This document shows positions 16,868-25,834 of a stretch of DNA of 62,940 nucleotides, one piece after another (within the stretch, counting starts at the first letter, position 1; each line of letters opens with the position of its first letter). Origin of the DNA: Rahnella victoriana (GTDB lineage Bacteria > Pseudomonadota > Gammaproteobacteria > Enterobacterales > Enterobacteriaceae); assembly GCF_004330295.1 (NCBI RefSeq), contig NZ_SJOJ01000032.1:1-62940 (forward strand), written 5' to 3'. The translations under genes and the position numbers were made by a program. The notes beneath the pieces are model-generated. The model had not been told where the DNA came from, did not search any database, and worked only from the letters and a program-made list of their open reading frames with translations.

Positions 16868-17527
16868 ATGATGGAAAAGACCCTCCTGGCGCTTACCCTG
16901 TTCGTCTGTGTCACCAGCAATTCTGCCTTCGCCGCAGACAAAACATTTCCCCTGGAAGCTTTTAGCGCAGTAGAAGCCAGACAGGGCATTAATCTCACCA
17001 TTAAGTGTGCCGCGACACCGTCTATGGTGGTTTCCGGTTCGCAAGACTCGTTGAATAAATTGAAAGTCACCAATAACAGTCACGCGTTATTGTTGGTCAA
17101 TGACGCCGCCGAAAATGATCGTTTTATCTCGCATACGCTGGATATCACCCTGTACACCAGCGGCCCGCTGAACAGCCTGGCCGGAAAAGCCGGTGTTAAA
17201 ATAGCGGTGCCGGCCTGTGCGGTGGATCCTAAAACACTGGCCGTTTCCGGCAGCATGGGCACGGACATCCGGGCTGAAGGCAAAACGGCTGAGCTGAATC
17301 TGGATCTGGCCATGGGCGGGAGTTTTAACAAGAAGCCGCAGGATTTTACGGCGGAATCGGCTAACGTGCGCATGAGCATGGGCGCGGAATCTTCGCTGTG
17401 TCATATTCCCAAAATTCAGGGCACGCTGGCGGCAGGCGCACGCGTTTCCGTCAGCGCCTCTGCGCAGGTGGATACCGGCGCTGCCAGCTCGTTTGCCAGC
17501 GAGATTTCAAATTCCGGCTGCGCGTAA
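16868..17527 (+). CDS. Exported protein of the DUF2807 / head-GIN type
   Basis: A 219-residue protein with a Sec signal peptide ending about Ala23 (NSAFAAD). The mature part begins FPLEAFSAVEARQGINLTIK, the entry typical of the head-GIN/DUF2807 beta-helix family, and consists of repeating short strands. The function of the family is unknown; proteins of this group are periplasmic or surface exposed. It begins 12 bases after the monooxygenase remnant and may once have been in the same transcript. Its 3' end overlaps the convergent phosphopantetheinyl transferase gene by 21 bases. Confidence 0.75.
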   Translation: MMEKTLLALTLFVCVTSNSAFAADKTFPLEAFSAVEARQGINLTIKCAATPSMVVSGSQDSLNKLKVTNNSHALLLVNDAAENDRFISHTLDITLYTSGPLNSLAGKAGVKIAVPACAVDPKTLAVSGSMGTDIRAEGKTAELNLDLAMGGSFNKKPQDFTAESANVRMSMGAESSLCHIPKIQGTLAAGARVSVSASAQVDTGAASSFASEISNSGCA

Positions 17528-18223
17528 TGACGGCTTAACGTCTGCCAGATAAACAAAGACCTGCCATCTGACCGGCAGGTCTTTTTGCGCAGAACAGGCA
17601 CCATACGCCAGGCAATATACGCCGTCGTTTTCAATCAGCTGGTGATGTAACAGGCCGGTTTGTGCCTGATGCGCACCGGACACCTGCGCAATGCCGCAGT
17701 GTTGAGGGATGGCACAAAAACCGGCCAGCGACTGCGTAAGTCCGGTTCCCCGCGCTTTGAGCCAGGCTTCCTTCACACTCCACAACCGGGTAAACCGCAG
17801 CAGGTAATCGGCCTCATCTTCTGCCAGCCAGCGCTGTTCATCTGGGTGGAAAAACCGGCGGGCGATGGCTTTTTTCACCTCCACTTTGCCGCTGACTTTT
17901 TCCAGATCGACCCCGACCTCGGCCCCGCGACACAGCACTATCGCCGCCGATGTTCCGCTGTGGGATAAGTTAAAGTGCCACTGAGGAAAATCAGGCAGCC
18001 AGGGTTTACCCTCAGGGGTTCTTGCGATAATTAACTGCGTATCGGTCACCGGTAAGCAGCTCGTCAGTATCTGACGCAGCCAGCAATGCGCCTGCTGTCG
18101 CAGCAGTTTTCCCGACAGCGAAGGCGCAAAGTGACGGATCAGGCAAAATCCTTCGCCTGTCTTCAGTTCAGGGAGGGGATCACCGTGGTAAATTGAGGGT
18201 AACACGGCAACCGGTGCGATCAT
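17507..18223 (-). CDS. 4'-phosphopantetheinyl transferase (Sfp/EntD type)
   Basis: A 238-residue Sfp-type enzyme that transfers phosphopantetheine from CoA to carrier-protein serines. The hallmark motifs are present: WHFNLSHSG, VGVDLEKVS and WSVKEAWLKARGTGL. The start at 18223 follows GGAGA by seven bases and overlaps the kinase gene by 44 bases. It is the last gene of the sigma-54 export operon. Probable substrates are the carrier proteins at 15060 and 29412. The 3' end is unusual because a terminator hairpin lies inside the last 27 codons. Confidence 0.9.
   Translation of the reverse strand: MIAPVAVLPSIYHGDPLPELKTGEGFCLIRHFAPSLSGKLLRQQAHCWLRQILTSCLPVTDTQLIIARTPEGKPWLPDFPQWHFNLSHSGTSAAIVLCRGAEVGVDLEKVSGKVEVKKAIARRFFHPDEQRWLAEDEADYLLRFTRLWSVKEAWLKARGTGLTQSLAGFCAIPQHCGIAQVSGAHQAQTGLLHHQLIENDGVYCLAYGACSAQKDLPVRWQVFVYLADVKPSLRAAGI
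17555..17586. terminator. Terminator hairpin inside the 3' end of the PPTase gene
   Basis: An 11-bp perfect stem (AAAGACCTGCC) with an 8-base loop and a T-run on the plus strand. It lies 27 bases after the DUF2807 stop, so it terminates that gene, while on the opposite strand it falls within PPTase coding sequence. Confidence 0.75.
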
Positions 18224-19493
18224 GGCGATTCTCCAGAGACAGATACCCGCCATGACTTTCAGCGATTTGCCGGCACAAAATCAGTCCGATGCCACTGCCG
18301 TTGGGTTTGGTGGTATAGAAAGGAACAAACAGGTTTTTGGGGTTGGTCAGCCCGACCCCCTGGTCAAGAATAGTCACAAACAGCCGCCCTTTTTCCTCTG
18401 ACCATTCAATGCAAACCGGCGCCGTGGTATCGCTCATTGCCTCATCGGCATTTTTAATCAGGTTGATGAGCAACTGGTGGATTTGCACCCGGTCGACATC
18501 CACTATCAGCGGCGCGGGGCCTTTCAGGGTAATTTTACGGTGCGCGAACAACAGCGGCAGTTCTGCAATCAGGGCGGCGACATCAAGCGGTGCTTTAACG
18601 GGCGGCGCGAGCTTGCTTAGCTGGCGGTAACTGCTGACAAACGCGATAAGCTCTTTAGCCCGGCGGTTGATAAGATCGATACCTTCCGCAAAGCCCTCCG
18701 GCAGGTTTTCTGTATGCCGGCGATAGTGCTGCTGGAGCATCTGGCTGATAGAGGCAATCGGGCTCAGTGAATTGTTTATTTCATGGCTGATCACGCGCAG
18801 CAGATTTTGCCAGGCTTTTTGTTCTTCCTGACGCAGCATGTCATCAACGTCACTGACAAACAGCAACACGTTCTGGATCCCGTCAACCATGTAGGTATCA
18901 CTGGACACTTTATAACGCCCCGGACGCCCTTCATGATGAGACTCCACCGGATGTTCCCGGTTGGCATTTTGCAACAGCGTATCAAGTTGCCAGTGGCTGG
19001 ATTTCTCGCCGATCAGCTTTTCCAGCGAGGTACCCAGCATCCGCGAGGCCGCATTGTTACACCAGACCAGCCGGTTATTGCCGTCAATCGCGAAAATGGC
19101 CACAGTGATATTGGAAATCACTTTTTGCAGCAGAAAATCCATTTCTCTTTGCTGCTGGCGGTGGCGTGATAACTGACCAGAAATCGCATTGATCTGTTCA
19201 ATGACGCCTTCAAACACCCCTTCCCCGCTGGTCACACCGCGAAGGCTAAAATCTTCCTGCTCAACGGCTTCTAACAGGTTAGAAATCACATTGATTTTAT
19301 AGAGAAGCTGCTGGAAAAAGTGATAGGAAAAATACACTAACGTGACGCACAGGATAAAGAGCGTGAGACATTTCAGGTAGAAAGACTGCTGCGGGAAACA
19401 CCACAGCAGCAGATAGGCAACAACGCCCCCGAGCGGGGACAAACTGCACAGGATTAAATGACGCGTCTCAAAGGATCGAAAAAGTTTACTCAT
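18180..19493 (-). CDS. NtrB/NtrY-like sensor histidine kinase
   Basis: A 437-residue membrane kinase. Two N-terminal hydrophobic helices (residues about 12-32 and 39-60) are followed by a linker, a PAS domain (about 120-215, AIFAIDGNNRLVWCNNAASR), and the kinase core with phospho-acceptor His237 in VISHEINNSLSPI, N box LINLIKNADEAM (Asn348), and G boxes DQGVGL and GSGIGL. There is almost no periplasmic loop, so it probably senses a membrane or cytoplasmic signal. It overlaps the response regulator gene by 8 bases and the PPTase by 44, and is the cognate kinase of that regulator. Confidence 0.92.
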   Translation of the reverse strand: MSKLFRSFETRHLILCSLSPLGGVVAYLLLWCFPQQSFYLKCLTLFILCVTLVYFSYHFFQQLLYKINVISNLLEAVEQEDFSLRGVTSGEGVFEGVIEQINAISGQLSRHRQQQREMDFLLQKVISNITVAIFAIDGNNRLVWCNNAASRMLGTSLEKLIGEKSSHWQLDTLLQNANREHPVESHHEGRPGRYKVSSDTYMVDGIQNVLLFVSDVDDMLRQEEQKAWQNLLRVISHEINNSLSPIASISQMLQQHYRRHTENLPEGFAEGIDLINRRAKELIAFVSSYRQLSKLAPPVKAPLDVAALIAELPLLFAHRKITLKGPAPLIVDVDRVQIHQLLINLIKNADEAMSDTTAPVCIEWSEEKGRLFVTILDQGVGLTNPKNLFVPFYTTKPNGSGIGLILCRQIAESHGGYLSLENRHDRTGCRVTLNLPR

Positions 19494-20898
19494 GACAGAT
19501 TTTTAATTTATCCAGTCGTCGGTAAAAAGCGCTGCGACTCAGCCCTAACGATTCTGCCGCTTTCACTGCATTTCCGTCATAGTGACGCAGGCGTTGTAAA
19601 AGCACCGTTTCTTCCACTTCTGCCAGCGTGCCCGTCTCGAGTTGCGTCACCGGCTTATGCTGTAACGCATGACCCGTATTTTGCTCCTTCACCGGCAGTG
19701 GCAGGCAAAGATCCGCCAGGTCGATCGTATTATTACGGCAAAGCAATACACCTCGCTCAAGCAGATGACTCAGTTCGCGGATATTGCCCGGCCATGAATA
19801 TTCATGCAGTCCTTGCCGCGCCATCGCCGATAATATCGGTTTAGGTTTATTGTACTTGCGGGCAAAGCGTTGCATGAAACGTTCGGCCAGCGGCTCAATA
19901 TCTTCCTGCCGTTCACGTAGCGGCGGTAACGGAATTTGTATGACATTCAGCCGGTAAAGCAAATCCTGCCGGAATCTCCCTTCCACCACGGCTTTTTCAA
20001 GATCCGTATTGGTGGCCGCAATGATCCGGCATTGGGTGCTTTGTGTGCGCGATGAACCCACGCGTTCGAACTGCCGTTCTTCCAGGACGCGCAGTAATTT
20101 TACCTGCTGGGACAACGGCAAATTGCCAATTTCATCGAGGAATAATGTGCCTTTATCGGCCAGTTCAAAGCGGCCAATGCGGTTTTCCCGCGCATCGGTA
20201 AACGCGCCTTTCACATGTCCGAACATTTCACTTTCAAACAACTGCTCATTGATGCACCCCATGTTGACTTCAACAATGCTGTGATCACGGCGGGAGGATA
20301 ACTGATGTATATAGCGGGCGAGCAGGCTTTTGCCGGTGCCATTTTCACCCAGGATCAGGATGCTGGTATCCGTAGCCGCCACCGTTTCAACCACGTTGAT
20401 CAACTGTTTCATGGCCTGAGAACGGACAACCCATTCATTGCCCATGTCATCTTCAAGCGCCATTTTCAGCAGCTTATTTTCTTCTCTGAGGCAATTCCCG
20501 GAACGTCTTGCCTGACTCAATGCGATCTGTTGCTGAACAATGCTTAACAGGCGTTCGTTATCCCAGGGTTTCTGGATAAAATCCGCCGCGCCGGCCCGCA
20601 TGGCGCTGACGATGATGTCAACGCTTCCCCAACCGGTCATTGCCACGGCAGGCAGGCAGTCATCAAATTTCTTTAACTCATCCAGCAGTTGCAAACCTTC
20701 CAGACCCGAGGTGGTGTCTTTCTGAAAGTTCATGTCCATCAACACCAGATCAAAGGGCTTTGCGGACAAATGTGACAATAAACGGTCAGCCTGCGTTTCC
20801 AGCGTCACGTCATACCCTTCCAGACGGAGCAGCATGTCAAGGCTGGTCAGAATGCCTGCATCATCATCAATAACAAGAATACGTTTTTTTTCGTTCAT
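19486..20898 (-). CDS. NtrC-family sigma-54-dependent response regulator
   Basis: A 470-residue enhancer-binding protein. The receiver domain has Asp11/Asp12 and phospho-acceptor Asp55 (LVLMDMNF); the AAA+ domain has Walker A GENGTGKS, the sigma-54-contact loop as GAFTDA (GAFTGA is standard), and Walker B GTLFLDEIG; the C-terminal Fis-type helix-turn-helix is GNAVKAAESLGLSRSAFYRR. The start at 20898 is chosen by domain boundary. It is encoded with its kinase inside an operon that itself has a -24/-12 promoter, which implies positive autoregulation. Confidence 0.95.
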   Translation of the reverse strand: MNEKKRILVIDDDAGILTSLDMLLRLEGYDVTLETQADRLLSHLSAKPFDLVLMDMNFQKDTTSGLEGLQLLDELKKFDDCLPAVAMTGWGSVDIIVSAMRAGAADFIQKPWDNERLLSIVQQQIALSQARRSGNCLREENKLLKMALEDDMGNEWVVRSQAMKQLINVVETVAATDTSILILGENGTGKSLLARYIHQLSSRRDHSIVEVNMGCINEQLFESEMFGHVKGAFTDARENRIGRFELADKGTLFLDEIGNLPLSQQVKLLRVLEERQFERVGSSRTQSTQCRIIAATNTDLEKAVVEGRFRQDLLYRLNVIQIPLPPLRERQEDIEPLAERFMQRFARKYNKPKPILSAMARQGLHEYSWPGNIRELSHLLERGVLLCRNNTIDLADLCLPLPVKEQNTGHALQHKPVTQLETGTLAEVEETVLLQRLRHYDGNAVKAAESLGLSRSAFYRRLDKLKICHE

Positions 20899-20945
20899 TA
20901 AAGCATCCGGCTTGTGCCGCCGCACCCGTCAGGCGCGGCGTCAAA

Positions 20946-23375
20946 TTATTCGTAGCGAATGGCATCCGCAGGCGACATACGAATGGCGCGTCGGGAAGGC
21001 AACCACACCGCTAACGCCACAATCAAAGAGATCATAATGGCTACGCCCCAGAAGAGCAGTGCAAAGGATGTATGCCCGTTGCCCAATATACGCGTCAGCT
21101 TGGGTGCGACAAAGAAGGCCAGAGGCAGCCCGATAATCAGGCCAATGCCTAATTGCTTACTGCCCTGCAGCATCAGCATCCGCAACAGAACCCCTTCCGT
21201 GGCCCCCATGGCCATACGCACACCGATCTCCTGAATACGTTGATTTATCACATTGCGCATCACCGCATAAATACCGGTAGCGGCCAGTATTACCGCGACC
21301 ACGCCAAACAGCATAAAGAGGTTAGCGATGAAATGCAGCCCGGCGGTATTTCTGGCCAGACGCTGATTTAGCGTTTGCACCTGATTGACCGACAGCGTGC
21401 TGTCAATCTGACGTACCGCATTGATCAGCGCAGGGCCTAACGTATCAGGATTCTGAGCGCCGAGCACCAGCGTTAATGAAGCCGCCGGTATTTGCGTCAG
21501 CGAGCGATAAACCGTGACCCGCTGACGAAACGCGCTGAAAGGCCGGCCATGAATAACGTTAGGCACCACACCGATAACCGTGAACCAGCGCTGATCATCC
21601 GAATCACGAAAACGCAGACGCTTACCGATCACATCCCGCTCACCGGGCCAGAACTGCTCCGCAAACGACTGGCTGACCACCACAACGGGTTGCGAGTCCT
21701 GCGTGTCACTGCTGGCAAACTCCCTTCCGGCTACCGGCGTGATGCCCATTCCCACCAGGCTTCCCGGCATCACTTGTACATCATTGACGAGAGGATAAGA
21801 CCAGCGGTCTTTGCTGTTGTTACCCGACGAATCGATATCCACCTGACGGGGAACGGTAAATTGTCCGACGGCACTGGTAGTGATGGCCGTTTTTTCAACG
21901 CCAGGTATCCCGCTGAGGGACGACTGCAGTCGCTGGTAGAACAGGATCCGGCTCGCATCATCAGGATACTGGTTGGCATTGAGATTAATCTGACCGGTTA
22001 GATAGCCCTGCGTCACCACCCCGTAATCGGCCCGGGTTGCCTGGTAGACCAGCAGCGCCAGCAACGCACTGATACACAAAATGGAACAGGATAATCCGAC
22101 TTCAAACGTCACCAGAATACGGGAAACCTTGCCCGCTCCGCGGCTTTGTGCGCCACGCGTTCCGTCCCGCAGCACATCGTTGAAATTGCCGTGGGTGATT
22201 TTCCAGGCAGGCAACGCACTGGTGACGACAGCGGTCATGATGACCAGCACTAAGGCATTGAGGATCATGACGTTATCCAGTGACAAGTGCCACCAGAACG
22301 GAATTTTGTTCGGCACGAAAGTCGGGAGTAATGTATTGGTGATCTCCAGTCCCCACGCCGCAAGCAGAACGGCGATGACGCCCGAGAAGGTGCAGATAAA
22401 TAAGCTTTCCCACATCATTTGCATGACCAGACGACCGGAAGGTGACCCCAGGGCGACACGGATAGCGATTTCTTTTGAACGCTCTGTGGTTCTGGCCAGT
22501 AACAAGTTGCCGACATTGCAACACGCCAGCACAAGAACAAAAGCGACGGCAAAAAGCATGACGATGAATATCGGCATGGTCTCTTCACCCATGAAATTTT
22601 CCTGGAATGTCAGTACCTGAGCCGATAGCCCTTTATTGCTTTCAGGATACTCAGAGGCCAGCGACTGCATCACCTGAGCGAGATCGCGGTCAGCGTCAGC
22701 GAGCGGAACACCGGGTTTCAGGCGGGCATAAACCGACACTTCCGGCGCGCCTTTGCGCACCAGATACTGTGAGGGATCCAGCTTAGAAGGCAGCCAGAGA
22801 TCATGAAAGAAGGGAAAGGCAAAATTGGCGGGCATGATCCCCACAATGCGTGTATGTATGCCATTAACCAGTACATCCCGGCCAATAAGCTGTTCATCGG
22901 CAGCAAAGTAGTTTTGCCACATACCATAGCTGATGACAGCAACAGGCGTCGCGCCAGGCTGGACATCTTCACTGTTCAGCACCCTGCCACGATAGGGCTG
23001 GACGCCAGCATAAGAAAACATCTCCGGCGTATTACGGATAGCCATATAGGAAACCGCTTTCGTACCGTCACTGATATCGGCACGTTCCGCATAAAAATAA
23101 CCAACATCATTGAGCGTGGTGTTGCGCGCCTTGATGTCCTTGTAGTCCAGGAAGTTGACCCCGGAATCACTCAGACTGACGCCATTAACTGTCGGGTTAA
23201 CTAACACCATGTTTTTCCCGTCCGGGTAAGGAAGTGGCGTAAACATGATGGTATTAATCACTGAAAACATATAAAGCGTCAGTGCCAGACCACAGGACAT
23301 GATCAGCACCGTGATGAAGGTAAATGACGGACTTTTGAGTAGCAGGCGTAAGGCATATCGGATATCAAAAAGCAT
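20946..23375 (-). CDS. ABC permease with duplicated FtsX/MacB domain (ADOP type)
   Basis: An 809-residue inner-membrane protein with two MacB-like periplasmic core regions and two FtsX-type permease regions. The first unit has a helix near residues 18-40 and a three-helix block around 275-400; the second repeats the plan, ending RRAIRMSPADAIRYE. EIAIRVALGSPSGRL and EIGVRMAMGATEGVL are the paired coupling segments. It works with the ATPase encoded one base upstream and probably the membrane-fusion protein, making a tripartite mechanotransmission-type exporter. No outer-membrane channel gene is nearby. Confidence 0.9.
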   Translation of the reverse strand: MLFDIRYALRLLLKSPSFTFITVLIMSCGLALTLYMFSVINTIMFTPLPYPDGKNMVLVNPTVNGVSLSDSGVNFLDYKDIKARNTTLNDVGYFYAERADISDGTKAVSYMAIRNTPEMFSYAGVQPYRGRVLNSEDVQPGATPVAVISYGMWQNYFAADEQLIGRDVLVNGIHTRIVGIMPANFAFPFFHDLWLPSKLDPSQYLVRKGAPEVSVYARLKPGVPLADADRDLAQVMQSLASEYPESNKGLSAQVLTFQENFMGEETMPIFIVMLFAVAFVLVLACCNVGNLLLARTTERSKEIAIRVALGSPSGRLVMQMMWESLFICTFSGVIAVLLAAWGLEITNTLLPTFVPNKIPFWWHLSLDNVMILNALVLVIMTAVVTSALPAWKITHGNFNDVLRDGTRGAQSRGAGKVSRILVTFEVGLSCSILCISALLALLVYQATRADYGVVTQGYLTGQINLNANQYPDDASRILFYQRLQSSLSGIPGVEKTAITTSAVGQFTVPRQVDIDSSGNNSKDRWSYPLVNDVQVMPGSLVGMGITPVAGREFASSDTQDSQPVVVVSQSFAEQFWPGERDVIGKRLRFRDSDDQRWFTVIGVVPNVIHGRPFSAFRQRVTVYRSLTQIPAASLTLVLGAQNPDTLGPALINAVRQIDSTLSVNQVQTLNQRLARNTAGLHFIANLFMLFGVVAVILAATGIYAVMRNVINQRIQEIGVRMAMGATEGVLLRMLMLQGSKQLGIGLIIGLPLAFFVAPKLTRILGNGHTSFALLFWGVAIMISLIVALAVWLPSRRAIRMSPADAIRYE

Positions 23376-23376
23376 T

Positions 23377-24093
23377 TTATGCTTCCTTTATCAGGGTCAG
23401 TTCCCGTGCCACATGTCCGTCTCCGACGACCTGTCCGTCAGAGAGCACAATGCTGCGTTGCGCCCGTTCGGCTGAACGCGGGTCATGGGTTACGATGCAG
23501 ATAGTGGCCCCTTCCTGATGCAGCTTATCGAGTATATTCAGCACCGCCTCGGCATTGTGGGAGTCCAGGTTACCCGTCGGTTCATCCGCCAGAATAATGG
23601 AAGGATTGCCCACGATAGCCCGCGCGACGGCCACACGCTGCTGCTGTCCGCCGGAAAGCTGTGAAGGATAATGCCGTCCACGGTGGGACATATTGACCTT
23701 GTCTAAAGCCTCCGCCACCCTCTGCTGTCGTTCAGTCTTAGAGATATCCTTGCGGTAAGTGAGTGGCAGGGAGACATTTTCCTCAATGGTTAAATCGCTG
23801 ATGAGATTAAATGACTGGAAGATGAAGCCGATATCGCGATTTCTTACCAGAGCACGCTGCTTTTTAGAAATATTCTCTACATTATGCCCGGCCAGCTGAT
23901 AAGTACCGGTAGAGGCCACATCCAGCAGCCCCAGAATCGACAACAGCGTTGATTTTCCACAGCCTGACGGCCCGGAAATCGCCACATATTCCCCTTTGGA
24001 AATGCTCAGCGTGATCTTGCTCAGGGCGTGTGTCTCAATTTCATCCGTCAAAAATATCTTATTCACATCAGTGAGTTCTACCAGTGATTCCAT
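23377..24093 (-). CDS. ABC transporter ATPase (MacB/LolD type)
   Basis: A 238-residue nucleotide-binding protein with Walker [10 protein letters not shown], signature [14 protein letters not shown], Walker [13 protein letters not shown] and the switch histidine in [11 protein letters not shown]. The VNKIF and [10 protein letters not shown] segments place it in the MacB/LolD/FtsE clade that powers lipoprotein or antimicrobial export rather than import. It is directly followed by its permease. Confidence 0.95.
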   Translation of the reverse strand: MESLVELTDVNKIFLTDEIETHALSKITLSISKGEYVAISGPSGCGKSTLLSILGLLDVASTGTYQLAGHNVENISKKQRALVRNRDIGFIFQSFNLISDLTIEENVSLPLTYRKDISKTERQQRVAEALDKVNMSHRGRHYPSQLSGGQQQRVAVARAIVGNPSIILADEPTGNLDSHNAEAVLNILDKLHQEGATICIVTHDPRSAERAQRSIVLSDGQVVGDGHVARELTLIKEA

Positions 24094-24152
24094 TATTTTT
24101 TATCTCCATCGCTTTATACAGTTTGCAGGCGTCTTTTGCAGGTGAGCCGGCA

Positions 24153-25403
24153 TCATTTAGTAATCTCAATCTGATCTGCCCCTTGCCAGGCGCTGCCGTC
24201 ACTGAGAATAATTTTATCTCCCGCACGCAACCCGCTGGTCACCTGAATATAATCCGCAGATCCTTGCCCAAAGTTGACCTTCATTTTAGTGGCTGAACGT
24301 TCCTTGTCATCGAGCCGGTAAAGCATCGAAGGTAAATTATTCTGTGCGAACGGTGGGCGCTCAACGTACAGGGAATCATTAATTTTTGTCACTGCGATTA
24401 AACCATCCACGCTCAGATCAGGACGGGCTTCTTGCGGCAGCGGCTGAGTAAATGTCACATCCACTTTAACGGTGCCATTGGTCACCGCAGGGTCAACACG
24501 TGATAACACGCCGGCAAACTGGCTGCGCCCGGTGTTAATGGTCACCTGTTGCCCGACGGCAAGATCGCGGGACTGTAATTCTGGCACTTTGAGTTCAGCA
24601 TAAAGTTCCTTCTCTTTCGCCAGACGGGCAATACTGGTTCCGGTGGTGACCCGCTGCCCGACCTGGACTTTCACATCCTGCAAAATTCCCTCGATGGGTG
24701 AGGTCACATTCAGCGAATCGACTTCCTGCTGGCTCAGCAGCACCAGCGATTCCAGTTTGTTAAGACGCATCGCACTGGCTTTGATATCAGCATCAATACT
24801 CAGCTTGAGCGTTTTTAATCGTTTTTCCTCAAGCACAACCTGCTGACGATATTGTTCAGTATTAATACGGGTTGTTTCGTATTCCAGCATCGGCACTGCC
24901 GCTATATATTTCTTTTGCGCAGCAAGCCGCATTGTAGAGCTGAGTAGCCGGCTTTTTGCATCCAGAACCAGCGCTTCCTGACTCAGAATTTTATTTTGTA
25001 ATTCTGCATTCGTCGCATCAGTTTCAGCGCGGCGGGCATCCAGCTCGAGCCGGTTTTCCTGTAATTTCTGTTCCAGCGTAGGGTTACTCATTCTCACCAA
25101 TAACTGCCCCTTACTCACCTTCATCCCGGGTTTGTAGATAACCTCTTCCACACGGGCATCAACATTGGCGGCAACCCAATTGATATCACGCGGTAACAGT
25201 ACTCCGTTGCCCCTCACTTCTACCGAGAAATTTCCATATTGCACCTGTCCGACGGCGATACTCCCGCGGGAAATCTGATAAGGCGAAAACCGGTAATTAT
25301 AGATTGCCGCCAGCGTGGCTAAAAAAAGTGCTCCCGCAACCAAAAATTTGCGGTATCGCTTCAGTATGAATTTATTCCCGGGTTGCGGGATTGAAATGTC
25401 CAT
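24153..25403 (-). CDS. HlyD/MacA-like periplasmic adaptor
   Basis: A 416-residue membrane-fusion protein: short cytoplasmic N-terminus, one membrane helix at about residues 19-38, a biotinyl-lipoyl half (VNAVVEEVIYKPGMKV-like DARVEEVIYKPGMKV), a long alpha hairpin of about 120 residues, then the second lipoyl half (SPIEGILQDVKVQVGQRV) and a beta-barrel (YAELKVPELQSRDLAVGQQV). It should link the ABC exporter to an outer-membrane channel. It is the first gene of the operon, 35 bases from the -12 element of the sigma-54 promoter. Confidence 0.9.
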   Translation of the reverse strand: MDISIPQPGNKFILKRYRKFLVAGALFLATLAAIYNYRFSPYQISRGSIAVGQVQYGNFSVEVRGNGVLLPRDINWVAANVDARVEEVIYKPGMKVSKGQLLVRMSNPTLEQKLQENRLELDARRAETDATNAELQNKILSQEALVLDAKSRLLSSTMRLAAQKKYIAAVPMLEYETTRINTEQYRQQVVLEEKRLKTLKLSIDADIKASAMRLNKLESLVLLSQQEVDSLNVTSPIEGILQDVKVQVGQRVTTGTSIARLAKEKELYAELKVPELQSRDLAVGQQVTINTGRSQFAGVLSRVDPAVTNGTVKVDVTFTQPLPQEARPDLSVDGLIAVTKINDSLYVERPPFAQNNLPSMLYRLDDKERSATKMKVNFGQGSADYIQVTSGLRAGDKIILSDGSAWQGADQIEITK

Positions 25404-25437
25404 AATAATACCTTTTCTGATAACTCCTTACTGATGA

Positions 25438-25452
25438 GCACAAATCGTGCCA
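25438..25452 (-). promoter_or_regulatory. Sigma-54 (-24/-12) promoter of the export and two-component operon
   Basis: On the minus strand the site reads TGGCACGATTTGTGC, with the obligatory GG and GC exactly ten bases apart; it matches TGGCACG fully at -24 and differs from TTGC only as GTGC at -12. The predicted start is near 25426, about 23 bases upstream of the adaptor start codon. The operon encodes an NtrC-type activator, which fits. Confidence 0.82.
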
Positions 25453-25515
25453 ATCTTTTAAATCTCATTAACATGCTGATTTTTATTGTTTTTTCAGGAA
25501 ACCACAAAAAAGACC

Positions 25516-25695
25516 TTTTCCCATCATTATTTTCTATCTCATTAATGGAACGAAAAATGGGACGGCGTGGCCTGATTGTCTGTTTTTCCCTGTGTCGTCC
25601 CACTCATATCAGGTATTCCCAATAGTGGGATATTAGATCAGTTCAATTTATTAACGCGTGTCGAAAATGGGATTTTACGGTTCCCATAACAGGGA
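25516..25695. promoter_or_regulatory. Enhancer-like array of TCCCA/TGGGA sites
   Basis: Seven TCCCA or TGGGA pentamers lie within about 180 bp (25519-, 25558-, 25598-, 25617-, 25626-, 25668- and 25682-). Two form TCCC-N6-GGGA dyads, at 25617-25630 and 25682-25695. The array lies 65-240 bp upstream of the -24/-12 promoter, the usual distance for NtrC-type enhancers. The bound protein is inferred to be the operon's own regulator. The rest of the 430-bp gap to the AraC gene shows no coding sequence. Confidence 0.6.
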
Positions 25696-25834
25696 TGAAT
25701 AATAATATCCATTTTAAACAACAAGTTGAAACAAATAAAAACATGGCATAGTAATTGCTTTAATCCTTACGGGTACGGTATTCCACTTTTCAAAAAAATG
25801 TTCATCACTCATTAATTACGCAGAAGGGGTGTGT

